DNA of 64,000 nt from Panax quinquefolius (GCA_020205615.1 CM035156.1:17387128-17451127); one strand, 5' to 3'; shown: positions 51,590 to 63,830, counted from the first letter of the stretch. Numbers and translations are program-made. The notes: a model not told the origin generated them from the sequence alone.

Positions 51590-51755
51590 TAGCACATAGT
51601 GGACAGAGACCTTAATGCCTGACCTTTTGTATGATGGTTACTACCCAAGTTGATGAACAAAAACCCAAATCGGAATCGGATTGTGATTTGGAACTACGGG
51701 TACCCTTTTCCAGCTCCGAGATTTCTTCTTCGATTCCATCGACTTCATTCACCAT
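49575..51755 (-). CDS. NIP1: NIP-type aquaporin (nodulin-26-like intrinsic protein), 5 exons
   Basis: Exons 51755-51624, 51315-51091, 50550-50353, 49952-49891, 49800-49575 join in phase with GT-AG borders to give 280 residues. The protein has a polar N-terminus, six predicted membrane segments and two half-helices. Loop B reads SGAHFNSAVT (N102-S103-A104, normally NPA). Loop E reads SGASMNPARSIGP (N214-P215-A216, Arg217). The selectivity filter looks like NIP group I: Trp82 in helix 2, Val in helix 5 (GGIAVGMT), Ala and Arg in loop E. Group I NIPs carry water, glycerol and small uncharged metalloids or ammonia across plasma or organelle membranes. The C-terminus is basic (KFKLKKNSNPTAS) and could be a phosphorylation target. 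No indel damage is visible. Confidence 0.9.
49830..49853. repeat. CTATG pentanucleotide repeat in aquaporin intron 4
   Basis: Four to five units of GCTAT. Confidence 0.85.
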
Positions 51756-52178
51756 TTTCCTAACGAAAACGAAATAGTAGGGTTATTGAATCAGAAATAT
51801 GAGAAAACGGGGTTTAAATTGAGGGTGTTGTAAGTTGAATCATACTACTGTGAGATTGTGTTTCTCTCTGTTATATATTTAGTTAATTAAGTAGATAAAA
51901 TCCTATTTGGCTGAACGGATAAAGGATACATAACTCCAAAGAAAATCTTAAGCACATAATTCGGATCATAGTTTCCAAATAATGGATATACATTATTCCC
52001 TTTTCCCTTTACGTAGGAATTTCAACCATTCTTCAGCTTTTTTAAAACAAAAACTCTATACTGACATAATTTAAATTTTATTTATTTGTATTTTAACTTT
52101 TAATTGTAGATAAAAATATAAAATAGGTAAAATTCAAATTCCAATTTTATTTTCGTCTAGAAGAACAAGAACTCTTTT

Positions 52179-52217
<39 letters not shown>

Positions 52218-53727
52218 ATTAAGTAATGTAAGTCATAACTCAGTTAAGCTAGACTAAGGTTACTTGGTAAACTTTTATCCCCTATAATTAAGTTTTTATT
52301 TTGAATTTTATATAAAATAAAATATCTTTTAACTATAATTTTTATACAAATAACACTCTTTCATCTGTAATTTCTCATTCGTTAAATTGAAGATTATCTT
52401 AATTAGATTAAGATTACAACGAATAATTATTGACAATATGATTCTTTAAGAATATCACAAAACCTAATAAATTTATGTAAGAATATTTTTAAAATCCAAT
52501 TTTATTTTATTTTTTGTGAAAGTCTTGAAATATTATGTTTAATTCTTCAATAGTACTTTGATGACAAAAGAATCTTACAAAAATTACTTATAAAATGATG
52601 TGCCAGTTGTGATTGGTTACTATCACTATGAGTGATAGATCATTCACTAATTACACTCTATCACATTATTTTGTCACCGTAACAACACTCTTAATTCTTT
52701 TGATTGAATACAAATTTTCATGTGCTATATATAGGTAAACTTAAAAAGTAATCCCACCAAATATTTCCATGTCTTTAATCCATAATTTTTATTTTTTATA
52801 TTTAATTCTTTGATTTATTTTAAGTGTACTTGTCTTTTGAAATGTCTAATAATAGTATTCTTTTGTTATAGAAAAGTGAGATAAAAGGGGAAATTATGTT
52901 GTTATAAATATTAGGAAAATGATTTTGATTGTCATATATGTTTATTTATTATCCAAACCCATAATTTTATTTCAATATAGAACATTCTAAATATTGTTTT
53001 TGGAGGCTACTGTAATCACTAATCAACATTCTTCGGTTCCCTGGGAACATTCTAAATTACGATGATGCAAAATTACAAAATAAGAATGAGTTTATGTGAT
53101 CTTTAAAATTTAAAATTCAATTATCATATTTGTGAGCCTAACTTATTTTTTGTGTGTTGTTCTCAAAATAGCTTCTTTATACTCTTTATTTTTTAATTGA
53201 AGTTTATTTTTCTCAATGTTTAAGGCTTGTTCTTTTATATAAAACTTGAATAATTATTGTAAATTTATTCATCACTACCCGCCTATATATTAATATTGTA
53301 TTAAACATAAACTGAATTTTACTTCATGCTAACCGCCGGATTACATGATACATACAACAACACACAAACATACATATATCAATAAATAAATAAATGCGTG
53401 TATGTGAAAGCTCCTATGGTCCAACCAGGCTACCACCATGAGTTGTAAATCAAATTAAGAATATTTCAACAAGGTAAAACCCACTGGAAGGCAAGAAAAG
53501 AAGGAAGGAACCTTGAATCACTGTGGAACATTCGAAACATAGTAATGTTTTTTTAACCTTTCAACCTCTTTATATCTTCAGTTTATCAACACTTACCAGT
53601 CACTCGGTACCATCACATAGGCCTGGACTGGCATACTTACTATATCGTATTTCCCCTACTGCAGAACTCACAAAACCCATAATTATATAAAAAGGGGGAA
53701 AGAATGAAAGCTGATACATCAAAATGA
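51756..53727. other. intergenic between aquaporin and ARM genes
   Basis: AT-rich, with an AT microsatellite at about 52183-52214. The first ~100 bases are the aquaporin 5' leader, with a possible TATATATTTAG box (about 51871-51881). The final part is the probable ARM-gene 3' UTR. No other gene is seen. Confidence 0.4.
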
Positions 53728-56712
53728 TCATTTTGACGAAACTTCAGCACAACTAGCGATTGGCAGATCAGCAGGAGTGCATACCATAGCCCTCTGCTGT
53801 AAATGTCTCAAGCTCTGTTCCATGCTAACTTGTACCATCTCAGTTAGCATCTGCTTTGCTTTCCCAGATTGTTCCTCCCCATCAATTTGTGATATGATAT
53901 TGCATACAATGTTCTCAAGTGTGTCTGGTTGAATCTCTGATCTCGGGTAAGGAGACTCTCTTAGTAACCTCAAGAGCATTTGTGCTTTCGGCTGGGATTT
54001 GGGAGTTCCTTGAACAGTGAGCTCAAGAAGACCAGGGATTACACCTTCTCTAAGAATTGGTTCCCTATATTTACATCGATCACTTTGGCACATGGTCAGA
54101 AGTGTACCAACTGCATGTTCTCGGCTTTGAAGAGATCCGCTCTCAAGCACTTCTACAACTGTGAGTACTCCACCTTCTTCAGATGTTAATGCGTTTCTTC
54201 CCTCTTCAAAATCAACTAAAGATTCTATAAGGGCACTACATTTTTCAGCTAGTTTAGAAGACTTTTTACAGGTCTTGAGCAAGTTCACTATAGAAGGAAC
54301 AGGTTCTGCTCGAAGAATTAAGTTAAGGTTGTCAGCGTGAGTTGAGAGATTGTAAAGAGCCATCAGAGAATCAACCTTGGCCTGCGGGCTTCCATAACTT
54401 AGGATTTCCACAAGGAGAGGGATGGCCCCAGAAGCACTAATGGTTGGTTTGTTGGCTGAAGAAGCAGACAGTGTGAGCAGAGATGCAGCTGCGTGCTCTT
54501 GCATATTTGGATTTTCTGACTGAAGAAAACCAATAATTGGTTCCAGGGCACCAGCATCCACAATACTAATCTTGTTTCTGCATTACATAAAAGCATGAGA
54601 GAAGTTATTATTTATTTTGACAAAGGATTACTATTATGTAAGACATCTTCTCAAGAGAGTAAATGAATTTCCAGAAAGCATTAATCATGCAAGCAAAATT
54701 TCAAAAAATTAATAAACAGGCAGATATTCAAAGCAAACTCCTACCCATGTAAGAATTTGCCCTCAACTTTATCACTCCCTACAAGTATTCAACTCAATCA
54801 GCAATCTTTACCCAAACAGGAGTAAAAAGGAATTTATATGTAAGTTAGCACTGAATCAATAAACACAGTTACTCGTTCATATAGTTCAGCAAGGAATGAA
54901 CTAATAATAAACTGATTTGCCTTTATAGCATTACCAAATGGAATTGGATTTCAAGAAGAATTTATACAAAATATAATTATGAACCAGCACAAGGTGGCAA
55001 ATACACATTGTCCATGATGATCAACAAGAACAACGTATGAACATACAGGCTATGAATTAATAATTTTGAAGTTTCAAATTTTGGGTTTCAGTTGGGTAGG
55101 GTTTAAACAGCAGTTAGCAGTGGATGGCAGAATCACATGATAATGGTTGACGGAAAAGAAGAGAATAGTCTTGGATTGTGGATGGCAGAATCCCCACAAA
55201 AGTTCTAATACAGTCAAAATAAGTGTACTTCGTAAAATCTCCGTTTAATTCATAATCCTACAGGACTCAATTTCTAATTGAATTATAGGTTTTGAGTGAA
55301 CAAGAGGATTCCAGGAGAATAAACCACTGCTTTGATTTCAGCATTTTTATTGATATAGAAAAAGAAAAATAATATCCTGAGGAAAGAAACTCACAAACAC
55401 AAAAAGCATGAGCATGCTAATAAAAATAAAAGCCTTTAGGAAAAAAGAAAGAAATAGGATTTCTTTTTTGCCGGATGGAATCTGATACACCTGACAGCTT
55501 CATTTAGAAGATAAAAGAAAAAAGAAAAAGGGAAGATAATGATAGAAAGAAAGAGTAACATGTGAACAAAGGATCAAACCACCCTCAAACCTAATCAATC
55601 CAAATGAAAATCATTTGATTCGATGGATTAATAAAAGCATTATGTGCGAATATGCATAAAACATTTTTAGACCTTTTCGCTTGTGCCATAATAACATGAC
55701 CCAACCATATAAGTTCCAAATCCTTCTAGCAACATTTAACAGCTTTCTTAAATTATTTCCTTACTGTTCTAGTGTTTCTATGTCCCCAAGCAATTCCAGT
55801 TTCTGGCTTTGACAATTTGATTAAGCATAGCTAATTGTCTTACTTAGTATAGTAAATCCAACTTTTCTCAATTCTTAGACTTTAGAAAGAAAAAATCAAT
55901 CCATCTTTCTTTTGTTAGGTTCTCAAGAAATTGCAAGTAAACACCCAAAACTTTTCACTATAGGAATACCAAAGAAAGGAACCATATCCAGTCAAGTAGT
56001 TCAGGCAAAACTTATCATTTATCCGGAAACCAGAATTTCATATTATGAATCATTTCGTCTCCTTAATATTTTTTTTAAGGGAACCAATCAAAGAAGAACA
56101 GACATTAAAAAAAGAAAAGCAGCTAACAGAATATGAATTCTTTTTCCAAAATCGATGAATCCGAGGAAAAAAGCTAAAAGCAGGAAAAGGGAGAAAGTGA
56201 CGGATAAAATAAATAGCCACAACAACATCCATCAATTTTCTTCAATAAAAACATAAAATTTCATTAACAAATTTAAAAAAAGTTTCAAACTTTAGCACTA
56301 AATTCAGCAGTACTCGAGCGATAATTGAACTAATCCCAATTCAGCTATTTCAATTTCTTAAAAGGTCATAAATAGATAAATATATATAGGGAGAGAGAGG
56401 GCGGGGTTAATACGTTTCATCTTTGACGGCAAGGTTGAGGAGGGCGAGAAGGGCAGACTGGTTGGACTCAATCGAGTCGGAAAGGAGCATGTCGACGAGT
56501 GGCTTGACGGCGGGGGAGAATTGGCGGCGACAACGTTGGGACGTCTTAGTAAGACGTCGGATCTCTTTAGCAGCTTGGAGTTTTAAACAGGGATCGTCGG
56601 ATTTGATGAGCTGGAGAGTTTGATGGACGGACGAGGGAGTCCGAGGGCTATCAGAATCGGAAATTGTGCCGGTGGTGGTGAGGTGGGTCTCTGAATAGAA
56701 GGAGAGCTCCAT
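53728..56712 (-). CDS. armadillo-repeat protein (U-box-4/45-like, no U-box), 2 exons
   Basis: Exon 1 56712-56414 and exon 2 54577-53728 join as D-E-T-N-K-I and encode 382 residues. After a polar N-terminus the protein is a series of ARM repeats from about residue 30 (AAKEIRRLTK; ALLALLNLAV; IVDAGALEPIIGFLQS; AAASLLTLSA; IPLLVEILSYGSPQAKVDSLMALYNLS; EGVIPGLLELTVQGTPKSQPKAQMLLRLL). This matches plant ARM proteins often annotated as U-box protein 4- or 45-like, but there is no U-box, so E3 ligase activity should not be assumed; protein binding is likely. I chose the ATG at 56712 (MELSFYSE); the in-frame GTG upstream is not a plausible start. The intron is 1.8 kb without recognisable elements. 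The frame is intact. Confidence 0.88.
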
Positions 56713-57099
56713 CTCTCTCTCACGCACACTGTGTGTAATACTAGGAGAAAAAAGAGAGGAGAGAGAAAATATCTGAAGAGGTTGGATGGGTGGGTGGGAT
56801 TTAAAGAATTTTGGAGAGAGAAAGTGAAGTAGGGAAACGTAAGGTTGAGAATAATTTTGGGAAGAGGTGCAGTGGCGTTAAGCAACAGTTATAGAGACAA
56901 GTCTTTGGGCAGGTCCTTTCAATCCAACGGCTCGACCCTACTTTTGCCTTAATTCAAACCCGTTCATTTATTTACTAGTAGTTGGCTCACTAATTAATTT
57001 AGAATATACTCTTATTCAAATTTACTACTGCTATTAACACTGATTGATAATGAGTTATTGGGAGCGTCAAAGGGTTATATATTTGTTATTATTATTATA
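56713..57099. promoter_or_regulatory. upstream region of the ARM gene
   Basis: CT/GA-rich leader next to the start (56713-56770), then mixed sequence. No defined element. Confidence 0.3.
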
Positions 57100-57249
57100 C
57101 TCCCCTCCGTCCCATAAAATTTCTTTTTTTTCAAATTATTTAAAGTTTAATATAATTTAAGAGAATTAATTATAATTTTTTTAAAATTATTTCTAATAAA
57201 AAAATATTACAGATAAGAGGAAGAATATAAAATAAGTATATGGTAAAAA
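57100..57249. mobile_element. truncated Stowaway-like MITE
   Basis: Starts CTCCCCTCCGTCCCATAAAA after TA, as Tc1/mariner-type MITEs do, but no matching right end is seen before the next element begins at 57252. Confidence 0.45.
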
Positions 57250-57251
57250 TA

Positions 57252-57533
57252 CTCCCTCTATTCCTAAATAAGTGACGTTTTAGAAGAAAAAATTTGTTTC
57301 AATTTATTTGTCGTTTATAACTTTCTAAGAGAATAAATTATTTACTTTCCTATATCACATCTACCTTCTCTCATTGTCCCAAGAAATTCTCACCTTTATT
57401 ATTAATAGTTTTCAATTTCCTATAAAGGGGTAGTGATGAAATTTCACACATATTTTAGTTATTAAATGATAGTATTAAATGACTTTCTTAATTCATGTTA
57501 CTTTAAACGACACTTATTTAGGAATGGAGGGAG
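57252..57533. mobile_element. Stowaway-like MITE, complete
   Basis: Ends CTCCCTCTATTCCTAAATAA and its reverse complement match at 22 of 23 positions. TA flanks both sides (57250-57251, 57534-57535). 282 bp, non-coding. Confidence 0.8.
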
Positions 57534-57614
57534 TATTATAGACAATTAATATTATACTACCTCTGTTTCTAAAAGATTGTCGTTTAAGATTTTGACACAT
57601 GGATTCAGAAAGTA

Positions 57615-57900
57615 CTACCTCCATTCCATAATAACTGTCTTTTTAGAAGAAAAAATTTGTTTCAATTTATTTGTCGTTTACAACTTTCTAGGAGAATAAA
57701 TTATTTATTTTCTTATATCACCCCTAACTTCTCTCATCGTCTCAAGAAATTTTCTAAGCTGTAGATATAGTTTTCAACTTCACATAAAGGGGTAGTGATG
57801 AAATTTCATATAAATTTTAATTCTTAAATGATAGTATTAAATGACTTTCTTAATTCATGTGCATGAAGCTAAAAAGATTATTATTATGGAATGAAGATAG
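57615..57900. mobile_element. Stowaway-like MITE, second copy
   Basis: Ends CTACCTCCATTCCATAATAA and, inverted, TTATTATGGAATGAAGATAG, with TA at both sides. The interior shares long blocks with the copy at 57252 (for example AAAATTTGTTTCAATTTATT and AAGGGGTAGTGATGAAATTT), although the outer ends differ. Confidence 0.75.
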
Positions 57901-57902
57901 TA

Positions 57903-58822
57903 TCATTTACCAAGTAAAATTTGTTTAAAATTTCATCACTACTCATTTATTTGTAAGTTTTAAAAACTATTAATATAGTTAGCCTAATGCTAAAGTTTCA
58001 AAAAAAAATTATATTGAAAAATGTTTTAAATAATGTGTCATCGATATATTAATTGAGTAAATCTAGTTATATATTTTGTCTTATTCAATGTCTTATTATT
58101 TAAGAATAAAAATTTAAGACTAGTAATATTATCTTTATAGTTAAAATAATGTTATAGAAGTCATTTGAGACAACAAATACGAGACTGCTAGCATTGTTAG
58201 GTTAGGATAATTTGGCATACATATAAATTTACCACATGATGAAAAACGAAACCTTTTTTCTTTTGATTTGGGGTTGAAAAGAATGCTTAAATATGATTTA
58301 TTATCTTAAATTATTGATCATATTTTATTTTGGTAATTCATCTTTTAATTTTATTAATTAAATAATTGAATTATTGATTTTTTTAATTTTATTCATTCGG
58401 GATGTTACGTCGTAAATTATTAACGTGTGACTATTTGTGCATAAATCATTAACGCATGTGTAAAAAATAATTTTTTATTTTGAGATTAAACATTATTGAT
58501 ATATTAAAAGGTAAAATGGTAAAAAAGATAAAATAAAAAAAACAAAAAATCCCAATTCTGAGAATCAAAACCAGGTTCAACCTCATAAAGATCCAATATA
58601 AAATCAAAACAAAAAACATTAACTAAATTAAAAATCAAATCAAAATAGATTTGATTCTTTCTCAAACCCAGATAAAATCATATAGAAAAGGAAAAACTTC
58701 CTCCACCTCAAAATAAGTATATCAGATCCAACCACAAAATTATTCAAACCCACGAAGATTATCTCAGATCTACCGCAACCTTGTCTCGAAATTCAAGTCG
58801 CACAACAAATTCAAACATCCAT

Positions 58823-58863
<41 letters not shown>

Positions 58864-58868
58864 GTATA
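57903..58868. other. AT-rich intergenic DNA before the pararetroviral insertion
   Basis: No gene recognised. A CT then AT microsatellite (about 58824-58862) abuts the first viral-repeat segment. Confidence 0.5.
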
Positions 58869-59072
58869 TTCAAACCTTTGCTTCTTTTGCTCCATCCTTA
58901 AATCACCTAACTTCTTTGTAAAAACACCGAGATCGCCATAAATTCCGCTTATGCCGTTGTAAGTCTCCAAATGTGGGAGCGAATTTAAGCTAAAGGAATC
59001 ATTAGATCTAAAAGGTATGAGTTTACTTAAGGTAAAGGCGAGTTTGAGTTAAGCGGAATGACAAAGAACAAA

Positions 59073-60190
59073 TTTTGAATAAACATTTGATCTTCAAACT
59101 AAGCTTGTTTTTGAATGAGGAACCACCAACGTAACCAAGAACCAACCAGTGTGGCTCGATACCATTTAACGATGGATAAGTTTCTTAACGAAATTTAAAG
59201 CAGAAAGAAGAAACTTAAAGAAGATGGCCAGGTGAATCGGTAAAGTAATCTCTTTCTTTTATTTATAAGCAGTTAAGGAAAGGAATACGTATAACCTAGA
59301 TAAATCTGTAAATGGAAGAGAAGTATGAAGAACTTCTTCTTCATCTTACTAGAAGAAGGAAGCAAACGAAACTTCGCTTCTTAGAGAGAAAGCGAGAGAG
59401 AGACATCGGTGAGGTTTTTTCTACAAAAGCTGAGTAACTCTAAACACTTGAGTTACTTAAATAGAAAACCGAAAAGTAAATTACTAATGAATCACGCAGA
59501 TTCACTATTACATTCTTGAAGTAAAAGTACAAAGTAAAAGTAATTTACTTAAAGTAAAAGTAAAAGTAAAAACATTTTTTATTTACATTTACTAAGGTAA
59601 AAGTAAATGCATTTTACTTAAAGTAAAAGCTAATTTACTAGGGGACAACAATGATGTCGTTGTTGATCGCTTTCTTTTTCTTAGAAAGTGATGATGACTT
59701 AATGGAGCCATCTCTTGTTGATCGATCGGTCCGCTCTCTCGCCGGTCTTAGGAGGTGTCTTTGATCATCTTTTCAGATGGATCACCATCCCTATTTAGTT
59801 TTCTATTTAAGTAACTCGAAGTGTTTAGAGTTACTCAGGCTTTTCTTTTGTAAGAAAACCTCACTCAAGTCCTCTTTCGCTTTCTTCTAGAAACGAAGAA
59901 GAAGTTTGTCATTCCTTCTTCTAGTAAGATGAAGAAGAAGTTCTTCATACTTCTCTTCCATTTACGCTTTATCTAGGTTATACGTAATCCTTTCCTCAAC
60001 TGCTTATAAATAAAAGAAAGAGATTACTTTACCGATTCAACGGCCATCTTCTTTAAGTTTCTTCTTTCGCTTAAATTTCGCTAAGAAACTTATCCGTTGT
60101 TAAACCATCGAGCCACACTCTGGTTCTCGGTTCTATCAGGTGGTTCCTGGTCCAAAACAAAGCTTAGCCTAGCTTTAAATGTTTATTCAA
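59073..60190. repeat. inverted repeat within the pararetroviral region
   Basis: The arm 59073-59468 (minus orientation) and the arm 59799-60190 (plus orientation) are imperfect reverse complements of ~390 bases around a ~330-base spacer. A transcript across it could fold into a long hairpin. Confidence 0.7.
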
Positions 60191-60943
60191 ACTTTATTTT
60201 TTTGCTTCCATCCTTAAATCACCTAGCTTACTATAAAACACATGAGATCTCCATAAGTCCCGTGTATGCCTTTGTAAGTCTCCACGCGTGGGAGCTTTAG
60301 GCTAAGGGAATCATTAGATCTAAAGGTATGAGTTTACTTAAGGTAAGACGGGTTTGAGTTAAGCGGAATGACAAAAGAACAAACTTTTGATTACTCAGTT
60401 AAAATGAAGTAGACTGTTTAGATCGAGTTCACTGACAGATCAAGGCCAATCGAGTGATCCTTTGTGTCAGACGCAGTCTGATTTATTTTTAAACAAAATT
60501 TTTTATAAAATTTATGAAATTTTGAAGATGTTGACCAATTGTTCGGTGAAAAAATTTTCTCCTCTCTTTATAAACCTAATTTTTCGGGGTGAAAGGAAAA
60601 TCTGGATAAAAATTTTGAAATTTGAATAGTATAGGGATGGTGATCCATCTGAGAAGATGATCAACAGCACCCTCCGGCACCGGCAGGAGACGGACCAGTC
60701 AGTCAACAGAGATGGCTCCACAAGTCATCATCAGCTTTCGACAAAAGCAGAAAACAGTCAACAACAACATCATTGCTGTCCCTTAGTAAATCAGCTTTTA
60801 CTTTAAGTGAAATGCTTTTACTTCTACCTTAGTAAATGTAAATGTAAAATGTTTTTACTTTTACTTTTACTTTTACTTTGTACTTTTACTTCAGTAAATG
60901 TAATAGTGAATCCTGCGTGATTCATTAGTAATTTACTTTTCAG

Positions 60944-61170
60944 TTTTCTATTTAAGTAACTCGAAGTGTTTATAGTTACTCAGGCTTTTCTTTTGTAAGA
61001 AAACCTCACCTGAGGTCCTCTCTCTGCCTTCTCTCTAAGAAACGAAGAAGAAGCTTGTTGTTTCCTTCTTCTAGTAAGATGAAGAAGAAGTTCTTCATAC
61101 TTCTCTCTTCTATTTACAGTTTATCTAGGTTATACGTAATCCTTTCCTCAATTGTTTATAAATAAAAGAA
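60944..61170 (+). promoter_or_regulatory. possible pararetroviral promoter and polyadenylation signal
   Basis: TATA-like TATTTAAG at about 60950-60957 lies downstream of an ACTTTT-repeat array, and TAAATAAAAG (AATAAA, about 61160) lies ~200 bases further. This is the order expected for promoter, terminally redundant region and poly(A) signal. The interpretation rests on position and motifs only. Confidence 0.35.
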
Positions 61171-61257
61171 AGAGATTACTTTACCGATTCACCGGTCATC
61201 TTCTTTAAGTTTCTTCTTTCTGTTTAAATTTTGTTAAGAAACTTATCCGTTGTTAAA

Positions 61258-61270
61258 TGGTATCAGAGCC
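61258..61270 (+). other. tRNA-Met primer-binding site
   Basis: TGGTATCAGAGCC matches the site complementary to the 3' end of plant initiator tRNA-Met, used by Caulimoviridae and many LTR elements. The corresponding positions in the other two copies are damaged (about 60103 plus strand; 59154-59168 minus strand). Confidence 0.75.
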
Positions 61271-62188
61271 ACACGGTTGGTTCTTGGTTCTATTGGTGGT
61301 TCCCTGCCCGAATGCTTAGCCTTAGCTTACAAATGTTTATTCAAAACTTTCTTTCTTTTTGCTTCCATCCATAAATCACCTAAACTTCTTGTAAAACACC
61401 GAGATCGCCATAAGTCTCGTTATCTGGTTGTAAGTCTCCAAATGATGGGAGCGGATTTAGGCTAAGGAATCATTAGATCTAAAGGTATGAGTTTACTTAA
61501 GGTAAGACGAGGTTTGAGTTAAGCGGAATAACAAAAGAACAAATTTTGATTACTCGGTTAAACGCAAGTAGGATTGCTTAGATCGAGTTCAATTTACGGA
61601 TCAAGGCCAATCGAGTGATCCTTTGTGTCGACGCAATCGATTTATTTTAAATAAAATTTTTACAAAATTTATGAAATTTTGAAGATGTTGACCAATTGTT
61701 CGATTGAAAAATTTTCTCTCTCTTTATAAACCTAATTTTTTGGGGTGAAAGGAAAATCATGGATAAAAATTTTGAAATTTGAATAGTATAGGGATGGTGA
61801 TCCATCCGAGAAGATGATCAACAGACACCTCCCGGCTGCCGGCGAGAGACCGGACAGATCGATCAACAGAGATGGCTCCACAAGTCATCATCACCTTTCG
61901 ACAAAAGCAGAAAGCAGTCAACAACAGCATTATTGTTGTCCCCTAGTAAATCAGCTTTTACTTTAAGTAAAATGCTTTTACTTCTACCTTAGTAAATGTA
62001 AATGTAAAATGTTTTTACTTTTACTTTTCTTATTACTTTAATACTTTTACTTGAAGAAATGTAATAGTGAATCTGCGTGATTCAATAGTAATTTATTTTT
62101 CAGTTTTCTATTTAAGTAACTCGAAGTGTTTAGAGTTACTCAGGCTTTTCTTTTATAAGAAAACCTCACCTGAGGTCCTCTCTCTGCC

Positions 62189-63135
62189 AAGTTGTTGTAG
62201 GGACTCCCAGTAATATTACTGAGAAAATTCACGACCAGTTAAGTAACCTCACTTGTCCCACCCTAAGTGATTTTAGGTGGTATAAAGATGTGTTTACTTC
62301 TAGAGTTATGATGCTTGAATCGATAATAATAAACCATTACGGAAAGAAAAATTCGTCAATGGTTTACCTTCGTTATTCGCACATAAAGTTCGTGAAGAGT
62401 TAAGCAAAAATTTAGGATATATCGATTATGATAACCTAACATATGGTGACATAATCAGTTATATTAAAAAATTGGATTAAAAATGTGTATTGACTTTAAA
62501 TTAGCTAAATAAGCCAGTAAAGACAAAAAGAAAGCCAAATACGAATTAGGAACATTCTGTGAACAATATGGTTTACCTCCTATTGCTCCCTCTAGAAGAA
62601 AGCATAAGCATAAATATGTTGAGCATCATAGAAGTCATAGACGTCACAAACGTGTAGGCATGAGAAGGATAAAAATCAAGAAGAATATTATAATAAACCC
62701 AAAACCACAAAAAATTTTAATAAAAAATCATCTAAAAAATTTGATAAAAGTAAAATTGTTTGCCACAATTGTGGGTAGAAAGGGCATTACAAAAATGAAT
62801 GTAAAATAAAAAAGAAATTATCTCAATTGAATATCTCTAGTGAAGATCTTTGAGCAACTATTAGAATTAATGAGGATGAGAAACGGCGTCGGTAATGATG
62901 AAGGTTACGATATTCCTTATTCCTCTAATAGCGATACTAGTAACCATGAAACGGTGGTAGTGACAATGACAAAGTCACTATTTGTACTAACAATTGCAAC
63001 GAAAAGTGTTGCAGACAAGCAAATCAATGTAATTAATAAAGATGAAGAAGAAAGCTCTCTAATTAATTGATTTAATCAAGAAAATTTCTGATCCTGAGTT
63101 AAAATTTCAGTATACTAAACAATTAAAAGATTTAT
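62189..63135 (+). pseudogene. capsid-like region of an endogenous pararetrovirus, broken
   Basis: Short open pieces in changing frames carry features of a caulimovirid coat protein. There is a basic stretch (GLPPIAPSRRKHKHK near 62570), then a zinc-knuckle spacing Cys-X2-Cys-X4-His-X4-Cys at about 62761-62802 with a stop codon inside it, then an acidic Ser-rich part (62840-63070). At least four stops or frame changes interrupt it. The upstream movement-protein part expected of such viruses is not seen, so the copy is truncated as well as decayed. Assignment to the family is by motif and order. Confidence 0.65.
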
Positions 63136-63830
63136 TGACTAAAGATAATAGAGTTAAAGATAAAATTGTTAAGGCTAAAGATAAACGAGTATTTAGTCTG
63201 AATAAAACCCTAGAACGATTTAAAACTCCGTTAAAGGAAGCCACCCTTCCAGAATTAAATCAAGAAGTCAATAAACTAAAAAGGGAAATTTCTAACCTAA
63301 AATTAGAAGTCTCTAATTTAAGAAAAGATTATGAAAACAAAAAATTCGATCTTCATGTCCAAGATTCCTCCTCTAGTGTTGAAAATCACGATGAGCCTGA
63401 ATCATCTGGTACTAAGGAAGAAACTGATCTTTTTGTTCAAGGTCTTTCACTTAAAAGAATTAAGGATATCACCATTCAAAAATGGTATATCTCCATTAAC
63501 CTAGTGGTCGATAAAACCTTTTCAATACAGCTTCCTGCCTTTGTTGATATCGGCGCATATTTAAACTGTATTCAAGAAGGCTTAATCCCAACTATTTACT
63601 ATAAAAAAACTAATGAGAAATTGAATTCAGCCAATGGTAGTCAAATGGAAATTAAATATAAATTACCTAATGTTCATATCTGTCAAGATAACATGTGTTT
63701 TAAAACATCATTTGTTTTAATCCGCAATCTTATTGATAAGATCATCTTAGGATTACCATTTATATATCTATTTTACCCTTTTACTACCAGTAATGAAGGT
63801 TTAAGTTGCAAACATTTAGGAAAAAAATAA
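63135..63830 (+). pseudogene. protease region of the pararetroviral polyprotein, broken
   Basis: A 231-residue open frame, although its ATG is probably internal. Residues ~35-70 form a heptad-like coiled coil (LNQEVNKLKREISNLKLEVS). Residues ~120-215 resemble the retroviral-type aspartic protease of plant pararetroviruses. The active-site triplet reads D138-I-G where D-S/T-G is usual, and the flap/core part is ILGLPF near residue 205. The frame ends in a stop at 63828-63830, while the next frame stays open. Confidence 0.65.

Larger units (their letters stand above)
58869..62188. mobile_element. rearranged non-coding repeats of an endogenous pararetrovirus
   Basis: A unit of ~1.15 kb is present in several forms. 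Plus-strand copies can be indexed by TTTTCTATTTAAGTAACTCG at 59799, 60944 and 62104, giving spacings of 1145 and 1160 bp. The third is cut at about 62188, where capsid-like coding begins. Segment 59073-59796 is the same sequence inverted (equivalent to about 60628-61345). Segment 58869-59072 is a plus-strand piece equivalent to about 61345-61550. The unit contains (ACTTTT)n-like arrays, a TATA-like TATTTAAG, an AATAAA and the primer-binding site. This fits the intergenic region of a Caulimoviridae-type virus or quasi-LTRs; the copies differ by numerous small indels. Confidence 0.7.

Noticed and set aside
58770..58970. 66-residue minus-strand frame
   Set aside because: Crosses a microsatellite and the edge of the viral repeat; low complexity.
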